Of a stretch of DNA of 5,755 bases, positions 1-4,976 are shown in pieces. This DNA is from Comamonadaceae bacterium (GTDB taxonomy: Bacteria > Pseudomonadota > Gammaproteobacteria > Burkholderiales > Burkholderiaceae_C), in NCBI GenBank assembly GCA_947464665.1, contig CANHXV010000129.1, forward strand, positions 1 through 5,755, written 5' to 3'. Below the pieces are notes generated by a model that saw nothing but the letters and a program-made list of their open reading frames with translations, was not told the DNA's origin and did not search any database. How positions within the stretch are numbered: position 1 is the first letter of the stretch; every line of letters begins with the position of its first letter. A program made the translations under genes and the position numbers.

Positions 1-1601
1 CGCAATGCTTGCGTGAGAAGCTTCAAGCCCAATTCCATCGATTCACTGTGCGCCATGGTTTTAAGGTGATGCCGAATTCTGGAGCGCGCGCGGCCTGTTC
101 TGACAAAGCCAAGCCATGAGGGGTTAGGCGCAGACACTGGCGCTGTCATAACCTCCACCACATCGCCATTTTTTAGTTCTGTGCGCAAGGGAACTTGTTG
201 GTTGTTAATTTTGGCAGCCACCAAATGATCGCCAAGATTGCTGTGAATCATGTAGGCGAAATCGACCACCGTGGCGCCTCTTGGCAAGGACATGATTTGG
301 CTTTTGGGCGTGAACACATAAACCGCGTCTGGGAATAAATCAACTTTGACATGATCCCAAAATTCTGAAGCATCATGTGTTTCTTTTTGGATGTCTAAGA
401 GCGATTGCAACCACTGAGTGCCCAAGCGCTCGGCTTCCATGCTACCGGAGGCGTCATCCTTGTAGAGCCAATGCGCTGCCACGCCGGATTCAGCCACGAC
501 ATTCATGGCTTCAGTGCGCATTTGAAATTCAACATTGACACCCGAGGGGCCAACCAAGGTGGTGTGCAAAGACTGATAGCCGTTCACTTTGCCAATGGCA
601 ATATGGTCTTTGAATTTACCCGGCACGGGCTTGTACATCTGATGCAAAATTCCTAAAGCTGTGTAGCAATCAATGACCGAAGGCACAATGAGTCTGAAGC
701 CATAGATGTCGGTGACTTGTGCAAAACTCAGATGCTTGCCATCCATTTTTTTGTAGATGGAAAAAAGCGTTTTTTCTCGGCCAGAAATTTGCACATCGAT
801 GTTTGCCTTTGAGAACGTAGACTCTAGTTCGGCTTGAACTTTTTGAATCAAATCACGTCTTCGATTTCTAGCTTTGGCAACAGCCTTGGACAGAATGGCG
901 TACCGCCAAGGCTTCAAGTGGCGAAATGACAAATCTTGCAATTCGCGATAGGTTTGATTCAGGCCCAAGCGGTGCGCAATGGGCGCATAGATTTCGATGG
1001 TCTCTGAAGAAATGCGGGCCCATTTTTCTCGGGGCATGTCAGCCATGGTGCGCATGTTGTGAGTGCGATCTGCCAATTTGATCAAGATCACACGCACATC
1101 TCGGGCCATGGCCAAGAGCATTTTCCGAAATGACTCAGCTTGATTTTCTTCGCGGGTGTTGAACTCCAATTTGTCCAACTTGGTCAAGCCATCGACCAAT
1201 TCAGCCACTGATGAGCCAAACTTTTCAATCAAGTCAGATTTGGTGACATCGCAATCTTCCATGACATCGTGCATGAGGGCTGCCATCAAAGCTTGCGCAT
1301 CAAGCTTCCATTCGGTGCACTGCGTGGCCACTGCAATGGGGTGCGTGATGTAGAGCTGACCATCTTTTCGAAGTTGGCCCAAGTGGGCTTCATCTGCAAA
1401 TCGGTAGGCTTTGCGCACCAAGTCAATGTCTGATGCAGAAAGATAGCTGAGTTGGGCGACCAAGGCGGCAAAACTGGCTGCGGCGGCATTGGCTGCACTG
1501 GCACTGGGCATGCCAACCAGGATGTTGTGAGCATTTTCACGCTTTCCGGGTATGGAAGTACTACCGGACTTGTCAAAAATAGATGAAAAAGCTGCGCGCA
1601 T
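1..1601 (-). CDS. spoT: Bifunctional (p)ppGpp synthetase/hydrolase, RelA/SpoT family (3' end beyond window)
   Basis: This cytoplasmic enzyme controls the stringent response: it makes (p)ppGpp from GTP/GDP plus ATP and hydrolyses its 3' pyrophosphate. The window encodes the first 533 residues; the family is usually 700-750, so the C-terminal regulatory part (helical, zinc-finger-like and ACT regions) is missing. Visible in order: an HD hydrolase domain (about 45-200) with YITHP at 84-88, HDVMED at 111-116 and LADRTHNMRT at 176-185; a synthetase domain (about 230-380) with GREK at 274-277, Asp298 in DIYGFR and Glu358 in VEFQMRT, the expected catalytic acids; and a TGS domain (about 421-488) beginning DLFPDAVYVFTP. 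Intact hydrolase motifs and a basic KFKD (329-332), where monofunctional RelA has EXDD, support a bifunctional SpoT/Rel type. An in-frame TAA at 1607-1605 rules out an earlier start. The only Shine-Dalgarno-like AAGG sits one base from the ATG, so Met31 (1511) cannot be excluded. Some annotations would call it relA. Confidence 0.95.
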   Translation of the reverse strand, partial: MRAAFSSIFDKSGSTSIPGKRENAHNILVGMPSASAANAAAASFAALVAQLSYLSASDIDLVRKAYRFADEAHLGQLRKDGQLYITHPIAVATQCTEWKLDAQALMAALMHDVMEDCDVTKSDLIEKFGSSVAELVDGLTKLDKLEFNTREENQAESFRKMLLAMARDVRVILIKLADRTHNMRTMADMPREKWARISSETIEIYAPIAHRLGLNQTYRELQDLSFRHLKPWRYAILSKAVAKARNRRRDLIQKVQAELESTFSKANIDVQISGREKTLFSIYKKMDGKHLSFAQVTDIYGFRLIVPSVIDCYTALGILHQMYKPVPGKFKDHIAIGKVNGYQSLHTTLVGPSGVNVEFQMRTEAMNVVAESGVAAHWLYKDDASGSMEAERLGTQWLQSLLDIQKETHDASEFWDHVKVDLFPDAVYVFTPKSQIMSLPRGATVVDFAYMIHSNLGDHLVAAKINNQQVPLRTELKNGDVVEVMTAPVSAPNPSWLGFVRTGRARSRIRHHLKTMAHSESMELGLKLLTQAL

Positions 1602-1624
1602 GCCTTAAATGTAACGCGACTGTG

Positions 1625-1664
1625 AAAAAGCCCCAGGTTTTGACACTTTGAGGCTTTTGGGGCT
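1625..1664 (-). terminator. Candidate intrinsic terminator or attenuator between rpoZ and spoT
   Basis: Read on the minus strand, AGCCCCA (1664-1658) and TGGGGCT (1635-1629) form a perfect 7-bp stem with four central C:G pairs. The stem runs directly into a T tract (1629-1625, five Ts counting the last stem base). The loop is long at 22 bases, which weakens the call. It lies 29 bases beyond the rpoZ stop and ends 23 bases before the spoT ATG. It could therefore reduce read-through into spoT. No convincing separate spoT promoter is visible between the hairpin and the start, so partial read-through is more likely than full termination. The function is inferred. Confidence 0.45.
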
Positions 1665-1678
1665 AGGCCTTGTGGCCT
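1665..1678 (-). other. Short stem-loop just upstream of the candidate rpoZ/spoT terminator
   Basis: On the minus strand AGGCC (1678-1674), a four-base loop ACAA and GGCCT (1669-1665) form a perfect 5-bp hairpin. It abuts the terminator-like stem at 1664 with no spacer. Alternative pairings also exist: plus-strand AGGC at 1651-1654 with GCCT at 1667-1670, and CCAGG at 1633-1637 with CCTGG at 1676-1680. These compete with the two tandem hairpins. Such competition resembles an attenuator, but short GC-rich palindromes also arise by chance, so no function is claimed. Confidence 0.35.
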
Positions 1679-1693
1679 GGCTGAATGTAGAAA

Positions 1694-1894
1694 TTAGTTT
1701 ACTTTTTTAAGCATTTCCAAACCAACTTTGCCAGCAGCAATTTCGCGCAGGGCCGTCACACCGGGCTTGTTTTTGCTTTCGACCCGGGGGGTGTGCCCCT
1801 GGCTCAGCATGCGTGCACGGTAGGTAGCAGCCAAGACCAATTGGAAACGGTTAGGAATCTGTTCGAGGCAATCTTCAACAGTAATGCGGGCCAT
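1694..1894 (-). CDS. rpoZ: DNA-directed RNA polymerase omega subunit
   Basis: Omega binds beta' and helps assemble and stabilise RNA polymerase. In Escherichia coli its extreme N-terminus also forms part of (p)ppGpp site 1 together with beta'. The 66-residue product begins MARITVEDCLEQIPNRFQLV, matching the conserved omega N-terminus; MAR-I-T corresponds to the E. coli MARVT segment used at the ppGpp site. ALREIAAGKVGLEM at about 48-61 matches the conserved second half of the fold. The protein lacks the 25-residue tail of the 91-residue E. coli omega; a short form is, as I recall, normal for betaproteobacteria. The start is supported by GGAG at 1904-1901, six bases upstream of the ATG. It follows gmk by 21 bases and precedes spoT, the classic gmk-rpoZ-spoT order, so it is probably cotranscribed with gmk. 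A C/G-rich stretch around codons 33-38 gives a small internal hairpin without obvious meaning. Confidence 0.97.
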   Translation of the reverse strand: MARITVEDCLEQIPNRFQLVLAATYRARMLSQGHTPRVESKNKPGVTALREIAAGKVGLEMLKKVN

Positions 1895-1900
1895 GACGGT

Positions 1901-1904
1901 CTCC
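1901..1904 (-). promoter_or_regulatory. Ribosome binding site of rpoZ
   Basis: GGAG on the minus strand lies six bases before the rpoZ ATG, inside the 21-base gap after gmk. It is one of the three clear Shine-Dalgarno sites in the window, the others belonging to yicC and rdgB. A run of seven Ts on the minus strand precedes it (plus-strand As at 1908-1914). That run is not preceded by a convincing stem, so I do not read it as a terminator. Confidence 0.7.
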
Positions 1905-1915
1905 GGTAAAAAAAT

Positions 1916-2536
1916 TCAGGTGATATGAAGGGATTCGAAAGTTTCGGCACGGGCTCGGTGCTGAGCTGTGTATTTCAGTCGCTGAGCGTGCACGATGGCC
2001 TTGAGATCAAACAAGGCGCGATCGAAAACTTCGTTGATTATAACGAAGTCGAATTCTTTGACCTGAGCCAGCTCAATGGCCGCATTTTGCAGGCGCAATT
2101 CGATGGTTTCGGTGCTGTCTTCGCCGCGGCGCTCCAGACGGCTTCGCAATTCTTCCCAGCTCGGAGGCAAGATAAAGATCAGAATGGCGTTTCCGTAGAC
2201 CTTTTGGATTTGAATGGCACCTTGGTAATCAATTTCTAGAATCACGTCAGAGCCCTGCGCCATGCGCTCTTCCAGCATTTTCTTGGAGGTGCCATAACGG
2301 TGTCCGTGCACATTGGCCCACTCCACAAAGGCATCTCCACCCACCATGGCATCAAACTCTTGTTGGGACACAAAGAAGTACTCGCGGCCATGTTTTTCTT
2401 GACCGCGTGGTGACCGAGTGGTGTGAGAGACCGAAGGCAATACGCGCGAATCTAGCTCCATCAGCGCCTTGACCAAGCTGGATTTTCCCGCACCACTGGG
2501 AGCGGCTACAACGTAGAGGTTTCCAGGATATTCCAT
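1916..2536 (-). CDS. gmk: Guanylate kinase
   Basis: Gmk phosphorylates GMP (and dGMP) to GDP with ATP in the cytoplasm. This step is essential for GTP supply and hence for RNA, DNA and (p)ppGpp synthesis. The 206-residue product has the usual length. Visible motifs are the P-loop APSGAGKSS at 12-20, the GMP-binding stretch SHTTRSPRG at 37-45 followed by HGREYFFV at 49-56, YGTS at 81-84, the EIDYQGA segment at 101-107 (E. coli has DWQG here), and the lid region RLERRGEDSTETIELR at 133-148 with its arginines. The start is chosen because MEYPGNLYVVAAPSGAGK matches the usual N-terminus of Burkholderiales Gmk as I recall it. No Shine-Dalgarno sequence stands before the ATG, so translation may depend on coupling to yicC, which ends 50 bases upstream. 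The neighbours rpoZ and spoT link it to guanine-nucleotide signalling. The identification is secure. Confidence 0.98.
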   Translation of the reverse strand: MEYPGNLYVVAAPSGAGKSSLVKALMELDSRVLPSVSHTTRSPRGQEKHGREYFFVSQQEFDAMVGGDAFVEWANVHGHRYGTSKKMLEERMAQGSDVILEIDYQGAIQIQKVYGNAILIFILPPSWEELRSRLERRGEDSTETIELRLQNAAIELAQVKEFDFVIINEVFDRALFDLKAIVHAQRLKYTAQHRARAETFESLHIT

Positions 2537-2586
2537 GGCAAGAAGTGTAATGGGGTATAGGGCTTGTGGAGCAGCAGAGACGCTAC

Positions 2587-3504
2587 TTATTCGATGTTTT
2601 GCACTTGTTCGCGCATTTGCTCAATGAGCACCTTCATGTCGACCGATATTTTGGTCAGCTCCAAGGCAGCCGATTTAGAGCCCAAGGTGTTGGCCTCTCG
2701 ATGGAGTTCTTGAATGAGAAAGTCCAAGCGCTTGCCGATATCGCCGCCCTTTTTGAGCAAGCGACTGATTTCATCCAAATGCGAGGCCAACCGTGTGAGT
2801 TCCTCGGCTACATCGATGCGAATGGCAAATGCGGTGGCTTCAGTCAGTGCACGGTCTTTGGCCACATCGGACGACACGGCGCCTTCGGACAAGGCCATGG
2901 CCTCGTTCCAGCGGTCTAAAAAGCGCTGGCGCTGCTGTTCCACCAAAAGCGGAAGTAGGGGCGCAGCTTGTTCAGCCAAAGTGCTGAGCTGGCCAATGCG
3001 TTCTTGCAACATTTCTGCCAGCCGTGCCCCTTCTCTGGCACGGGCGTCTTTAAGGGCTTTAACCGCTTGAGTGGCCAAGGGCATGAGGTCTGCCTCGTTC
3101 AGGCCTGTGCCTGATTTTTCGTGAGAAGCCAGTTTGATGACATCGGAAACACTTAAATCACGCGCACTGGGCAGCCAGCTCTGAATTTTGTTTTGCAAAC
3201 TCAAAAGTTTTTGGATTGTGCCAATGGCTGGATCGGCCAGTTCGGTATCTTGGTTGCTGTGGTAAACGGCACGGACCTCTACCTTGCCGCGCTTAATGTG
3301 GTGAACGATGTGTTCACGAAGCGCTGGCTCCGTGTGACGCAGTTCGTCGGGCAGGCGAAAACTCAGATCCAAAAAACGGCTGTTGACCGATCTAATTTCC
3401 AAACCAAAACGGACCGTTGGAGAAGCTGCGGAATCGGTGCTTCCCTCTGCCGTTGGCGCGCTGGACTGCACGCTGGCATACCCGGTCATACTGTAAACTG
3501 GCAT
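2587..3504 (-). CDS. yicC: YicC/YloC-family endoribonuclease
   Basis: Members of this family (YicC in E. coli, YloC in Bacillus) have been reported as RNA-cleaving enzymes; the physiological substrate here is unknown. The 305-residue protein shows the N-terminal signature YSMTGYAS (4-11), EIRSVNSRFLD (36-46) with FRLPDELR following at 49-56, a central helical part rich in Ala, Leu, Glu and Arg (about 145-205, possibly coiled coil), then IDVAEELTRLASHL (230-243), GKRLDFLIQELHRE (257-270) and a C-terminus ending VLIEQMREQVQNIE. The last segments are nearly identical to E. coli YicC as remembered. A Ser/Ala/Thr-rich loop at about 14-30 is absent from the E. coli protein. I use ATG 3504 rather than the in-frame ATG at 3531. 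An AGGA site lies eight bases before 3504, family members begin close to SMTGYA, and the extra nine codons would run through a hairpin. It is the first gene of the minus-strand operon. Confidence 0.95.
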   Translation of the reverse strand: MPVYSMTGYASVQSSAPTAEGSTDSAASPTVRFGLEIRSVNSRFLDLSFRLPDELRHTEPALREHIVHHIKRGKVEVRAVYHSNQDTELADPAIGTIQKLLSLQNKIQSWLPSARDLSVSDVIKLASHEKSGTGLNEADLMPLATQAVKALKDARAREGARLAEMLQERIGQLSTLAEQAAPLLPLLVEQQRQRFLDRWNEAMALSEGAVSSDVAKDRALTEATAFAIRIDVAEELTRLASHLDEISRLLKKGGDIGKRLDFLIQELHREANTLGSKSAALELTKISVDMKVLIEQMREQVQNIE

Positions 3505-3512
3505 GGATTCTT

Positions 3513-3516
3513 TCCT
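3513..3516 (-). promoter_or_regulatory. Ribosome binding site that decides the yicC start
   Basis: AGGA on the minus strand lies eight bases upstream of the ATG at 3504. The in-frame ATG at 3531 has no purine-rich site before it. This site therefore favours the shorter, 305-residue YicC. It is separated by only four bases from the dyad ending at 3521, so folding of that dyad could affect ribosome access. Confidence 0.65.
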
Positions 3517-3520
3517 GGGT

Positions 3521-3541
3521 ACAGCAGTCAAACACTGCTGT
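3521..3541. repeat. Perfect 8-5-8 inverted repeat in the yicC/rph intergenic region
   Basis: Plus-strand ACAGCAGT (3521-3528), spacer CAAAC (3529-3533) and ACTGCTGT (3534-3541) form a perfect dyad. Read as yicC leader RNA it folds into an 8-bp stem with a five-base loop, four bases before the yicC AGGA site. Read as DNA it is a possible operator in the divergent control region. No T tract follows on either strand, so it is not an intrinsic terminator. It does not match the LexA pattern, where CTGT precedes ACAG; here the order is reversed. Its function is unknown. Confidence 0.6.
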
Positions 3542-3581
3542 TCTGTTGGGGCTTGGCCACTTTGCCTCTTGCCTATGACCC

Positions 3582-3590
3582 ATTATCTCA
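3582..3590 (-). promoter_or_regulatory. Candidate extended -10 promoter for the yicC-gmk-rpoZ operon
   Basis: On the minus strand TGAGATAAT matches the extended -10 pattern TGnTATAAT with one mismatch. No good -35 hexamer is seen at 16-18 bases, which is tolerated by extended -10 promoters. Transcription would begin near 3575 and give a leader of about 70 bases that contains the dyad at 3521-3541. The element lies 20 bases from the rph start codon. This is a by-eye match only, with no experimental or statistical support. Confidence 0.35.
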
Positions 3591-3610
3591 AACTTAAACA
3601 GCGCCTCACC

Positions 3611-4369
3611 ATGACCAGTTCCTCTACAACTTCAATACGTGCCCATGGGCGCAATCAAAACCAATTGCGCCCCGTGAAAATCACGCGTGGCTATACCGTG
3701 CACGCAGAAGGTTCTGTCCTCATAGAGTTTGGCGATACCCGAGTGTTGTGCACGGCATCGGTGGAAGAAAAGGTACCTGGACACAAAAAAGGCAGCGGTG
3801 AGGGCTGGGTCACGGCTGAATACGGCATGCTGCCACGCGCAACACACACACGCGGCGATCGCGAAGCAGCGCGCGGCAAACAAAGCGGCCGAACCCAAGA
3901 AATTCAACGCCTGATTGGCCGATCTATGCGCGCAGTTTTTGATTTGAAAAAATTAGGTGAGCGCACCATTCACCTCGATTGCGATGTGCTGCAAGCCGAT
4001 GGCGGCACGCGCACTGCGAGTATCACTGGCGCCTTTGTGGCAGCCCAAGACGCAGTGGATTGGCTCATGCGCCAAGGTAAATTGAATGAGTCACCTATTT
4101 TGGATTCTGTGGCAGCTATTTCCGTCGGACTGAAAGAAGGCGCTGCATTGCTTGATTTGGATTACACCGAAGACTCCTCGTGCGACACCGACATGAATGT
4201 GGTCATGACGGGAGCAGGCAATTTTGTGGAAGTACAGGGCACAGCAGAAGGCGTGGCCTTTACACGCAAAGAAATGGACAGCCTCTTGGCATTGGCCGAA
4301 AAAGGCATTGCCGAGTTGGTGCATTTGCAAAAGCAATCCCGTCAAACGCACGTGCACGGCGGAGCTTGA
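3611..4369 (+). CDS. rph: Ribonuclease PH (tRNA 3'-end phosphorolytic exoribonuclease)
   Basis: RNase PH trims the 3' trailer of tRNA precursors, using inorganic phosphate to release nucleoside diphosphates; it acts as a ring-shaped hexamer in the cytoplasm. The 252-residue product matches the family across its length. Visible blocks are QLRPVKITRGYTVHAEGSVL (18-37), GEGWVTAEYGMLPRATHTRG (63-82), REAARGKQSGRTQEIQRLIG (84-103), LDCDVLQADGGTRTASITG (122-140), which contains the phosphate-binding GTRT, and LDLDYTEDSSCDTDMNVVMT (181-200), which carries the conserved metal-site acids. It is about 14 residues longer than E. coli RNase PH, through an N-terminal Ser/Thr-rich lead. Start 3611 is the last ATG before the domain. 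In-frame ATGs at 3503 and 3575 would add unrelated residues, and 3503 would overlap yicC. No good Shine-Dalgarno site is seen. It is the first gene of the plus-strand operon; rdgB starts four bases after its stop. Confidence 0.97.
   Translation: MTSSSTTSIRAHGRNQNQLRPVKITRGYTVHAEGSVLIEFGDTRVLCTASVEEKVPGHKKGSGEGWVTAEYGMLPRATHTRGDREAARGKQSGRTQEIQRLIGRSMRAVFDLKKLGERTIHLDCDVLQADGGTRTASITGAFVAAQDAVDWLMRQGKLNESPILDSVAAISVGLKEGAALLDLDYTEDSSCDTDMNVVMTGAGNFVEVQGTAEGVAFTRKEMDSLLALAEKGIAELVHLQKQSRQTHVHGGA
4361..4364 (+). promoter_or_regulatory. Ribosome binding site of rdgB inside the end of rph
   Basis: GGAG within the last rph codons lies nine bases before the ATG at 4374. It supports 4374 over the in-frame ATG two codons later at 4380, and it places rdgB translation in the wake of ribosomes finishing rph. 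Confidence 0.6.
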
Positions 4370-4373
4370 TTTC

Positions 4374-4976
4374 ATGAAGATGGTTTTGGCGTCCAACAAT
4401 TCGGGTAAATTGGCCGAATTGCAAACCATGTTTGGCACACTCAAAGTGCAGTTGGTTCGGCAGTCTGAGTTGAATATTTCGGAAGCTGCTGAGCCTTACA
4501 AAACATTTGTGGAAAACGCCTTGGCCAAAGCAAGGCATGCTGCTGAACAAAGTGGATTGCCCGCCGTGGCCGACGACGCCGGTTTGTGCATTGACGCGTT
4601 TGGTGGTTTGCCTGGGGTGGACACAGCCTACTATTGCACACAGTTTGGGTATGAAAAATCAGATGCCAACAACGTGAAGGCGGTGCTTGAGCAAATGGCC
4701 TCTGTTGAAAATCGACGTGCTGCCATGGTGAGTACTTTGGTGGCCGTCAGAAGTGCCTTCGATCCTGAGCCTTTGATTGCGGTGGGCCGTGTGGTGGTTG
4801 ACATTGCACGCGAGCCTTTGGGCGCCAACGGTTTTGGATTCGACCCTGTCTTGTTCTTGCCTGAATTTGGAAAAACTTTTGCGCAATTGCCTGTCGAAGT
4901 AAAGAACGCCAACAGCCACCGAGGTCGGTCGTCGCAAGCTATGGTGTCGCTGATGCGCGAGCGCTGGGGCCTTTGA
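4374..4976 (+). CDS. rdgB: RdgB/HAM1-family non-canonical purine NTP pyrophosphatase (ITP, XTP, dITP)
   Basis: This cytoplasmic house-cleaning enzyme hydrolyses deaminated purine nucleotides (ITP, dITP, XTP) to monophosphate and pyrophosphate, keeping hypoxanthine and xanthine out of DNA and RNA. The 200-residue product has family length (E. coli 197). Key blocks are the N-terminal substrate loop ASNNSGKLAEL (6-16), FVENALAKARHAA (45-57), ADDAGLCIDAFGGLPGV (66-82) with the catalytic-type aspartates 67-68, GFGFDPVLFLPEFGKTFAQL (153-172), and the SHRGR segment at 181-185 involved in base recognition. TAYYCTQFG (84-92) replaces the SARYSG type of E. coli; I recall the TAYY form as usual in Burkholderiales. 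MKMVLASNN fits the usual N-terminus. Four bases separate it from rph and none from hemW, so it is translated as part of one operon. Rph recycles RNA ends while RdgB sanitises NTPs; any direct functional link is inference. Confidence 0.97.
   Translation: MKMVLASNNSGKLAELQTMFGTLKVQLVRQSELNISEAAEPYKTFVENALAKARHAAEQSGLPAVADDAGLCIDAFGGLPGVDTAYYCTQFGYEKSDANNVKAVLEQMASVENRRAAMVSTLVAVRSAFDPEPLIAVGRVVVDIAREPLGANGFGFDPVLFLPEFGKTFAQLPVEVKNANSHRGRSSQAMVSLMRERWGL

Larger units (their letters stand above)
3505..3610. promoter_or_regulatory. Divergent intergenic control region between yicC and rph
   Basis: This 106-base gap separates two outward-facing operons and is the only place where both promoters can easily lie. 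It holds the yicC ribosome-binding site, the perfect dyad and the minus-strand extended -10 candidate. On the plus strand I find only weak promoter-like hexamers (for example TTGGCC at 3553 and TATGAC at 3574, 15 bases apart), so the rph promoter is not assigned. No clear Shine-Dalgarno sequence precedes rph. Confidence 0.6.

Noticed and set aside
405..656. Plus-strand open frame of 83 codons opposite spoT
   Set aside because: It lies wholly antisense to the clear RelA/SpoT synthetase and TGS coding region and has no recognisable domain or ribosome site.
1286..1576. Minus-strand open frame of 96 codons near the 5' end of spoT
   Set aside because: It is the wrong frame of the same strand; the frame starting at 1601 gives an unbroken HD domain.
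1783..1801. G/C-rich palindrome inside rpoZ resembling a hairpin
   Set aside because: It is explained by the Gln-Gly-His-Thr-Pro-Arg codons, has no T tract, and lies in the middle of the gene.
1908..1914. Run of seven Ts on the minus strand between gmk and rpoZ, considered as a terminator
   Set aside because: No convincing stem precedes it, and a good rpoZ ribosome site follows immediately.
2566..3070. Plus-strand open frames opposite yicC
   Set aside because: They are antisense shadows of yicC, whose protein is conserved over its whole length.
3521..3541. LexA (SOS) box at the intergenic dyad
   Set aside because: The half-site order is ACAG then CTGT, the reverse of the LexA arrangement, and the spacing does not fit.
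3193..3597. Plus-strand open frame of 134 codons spanning the yicC start and the intergenic region
   Set aside because: It is antisense to conserved YicC residues over most of its length, has no family resemblance, and ends before rph.
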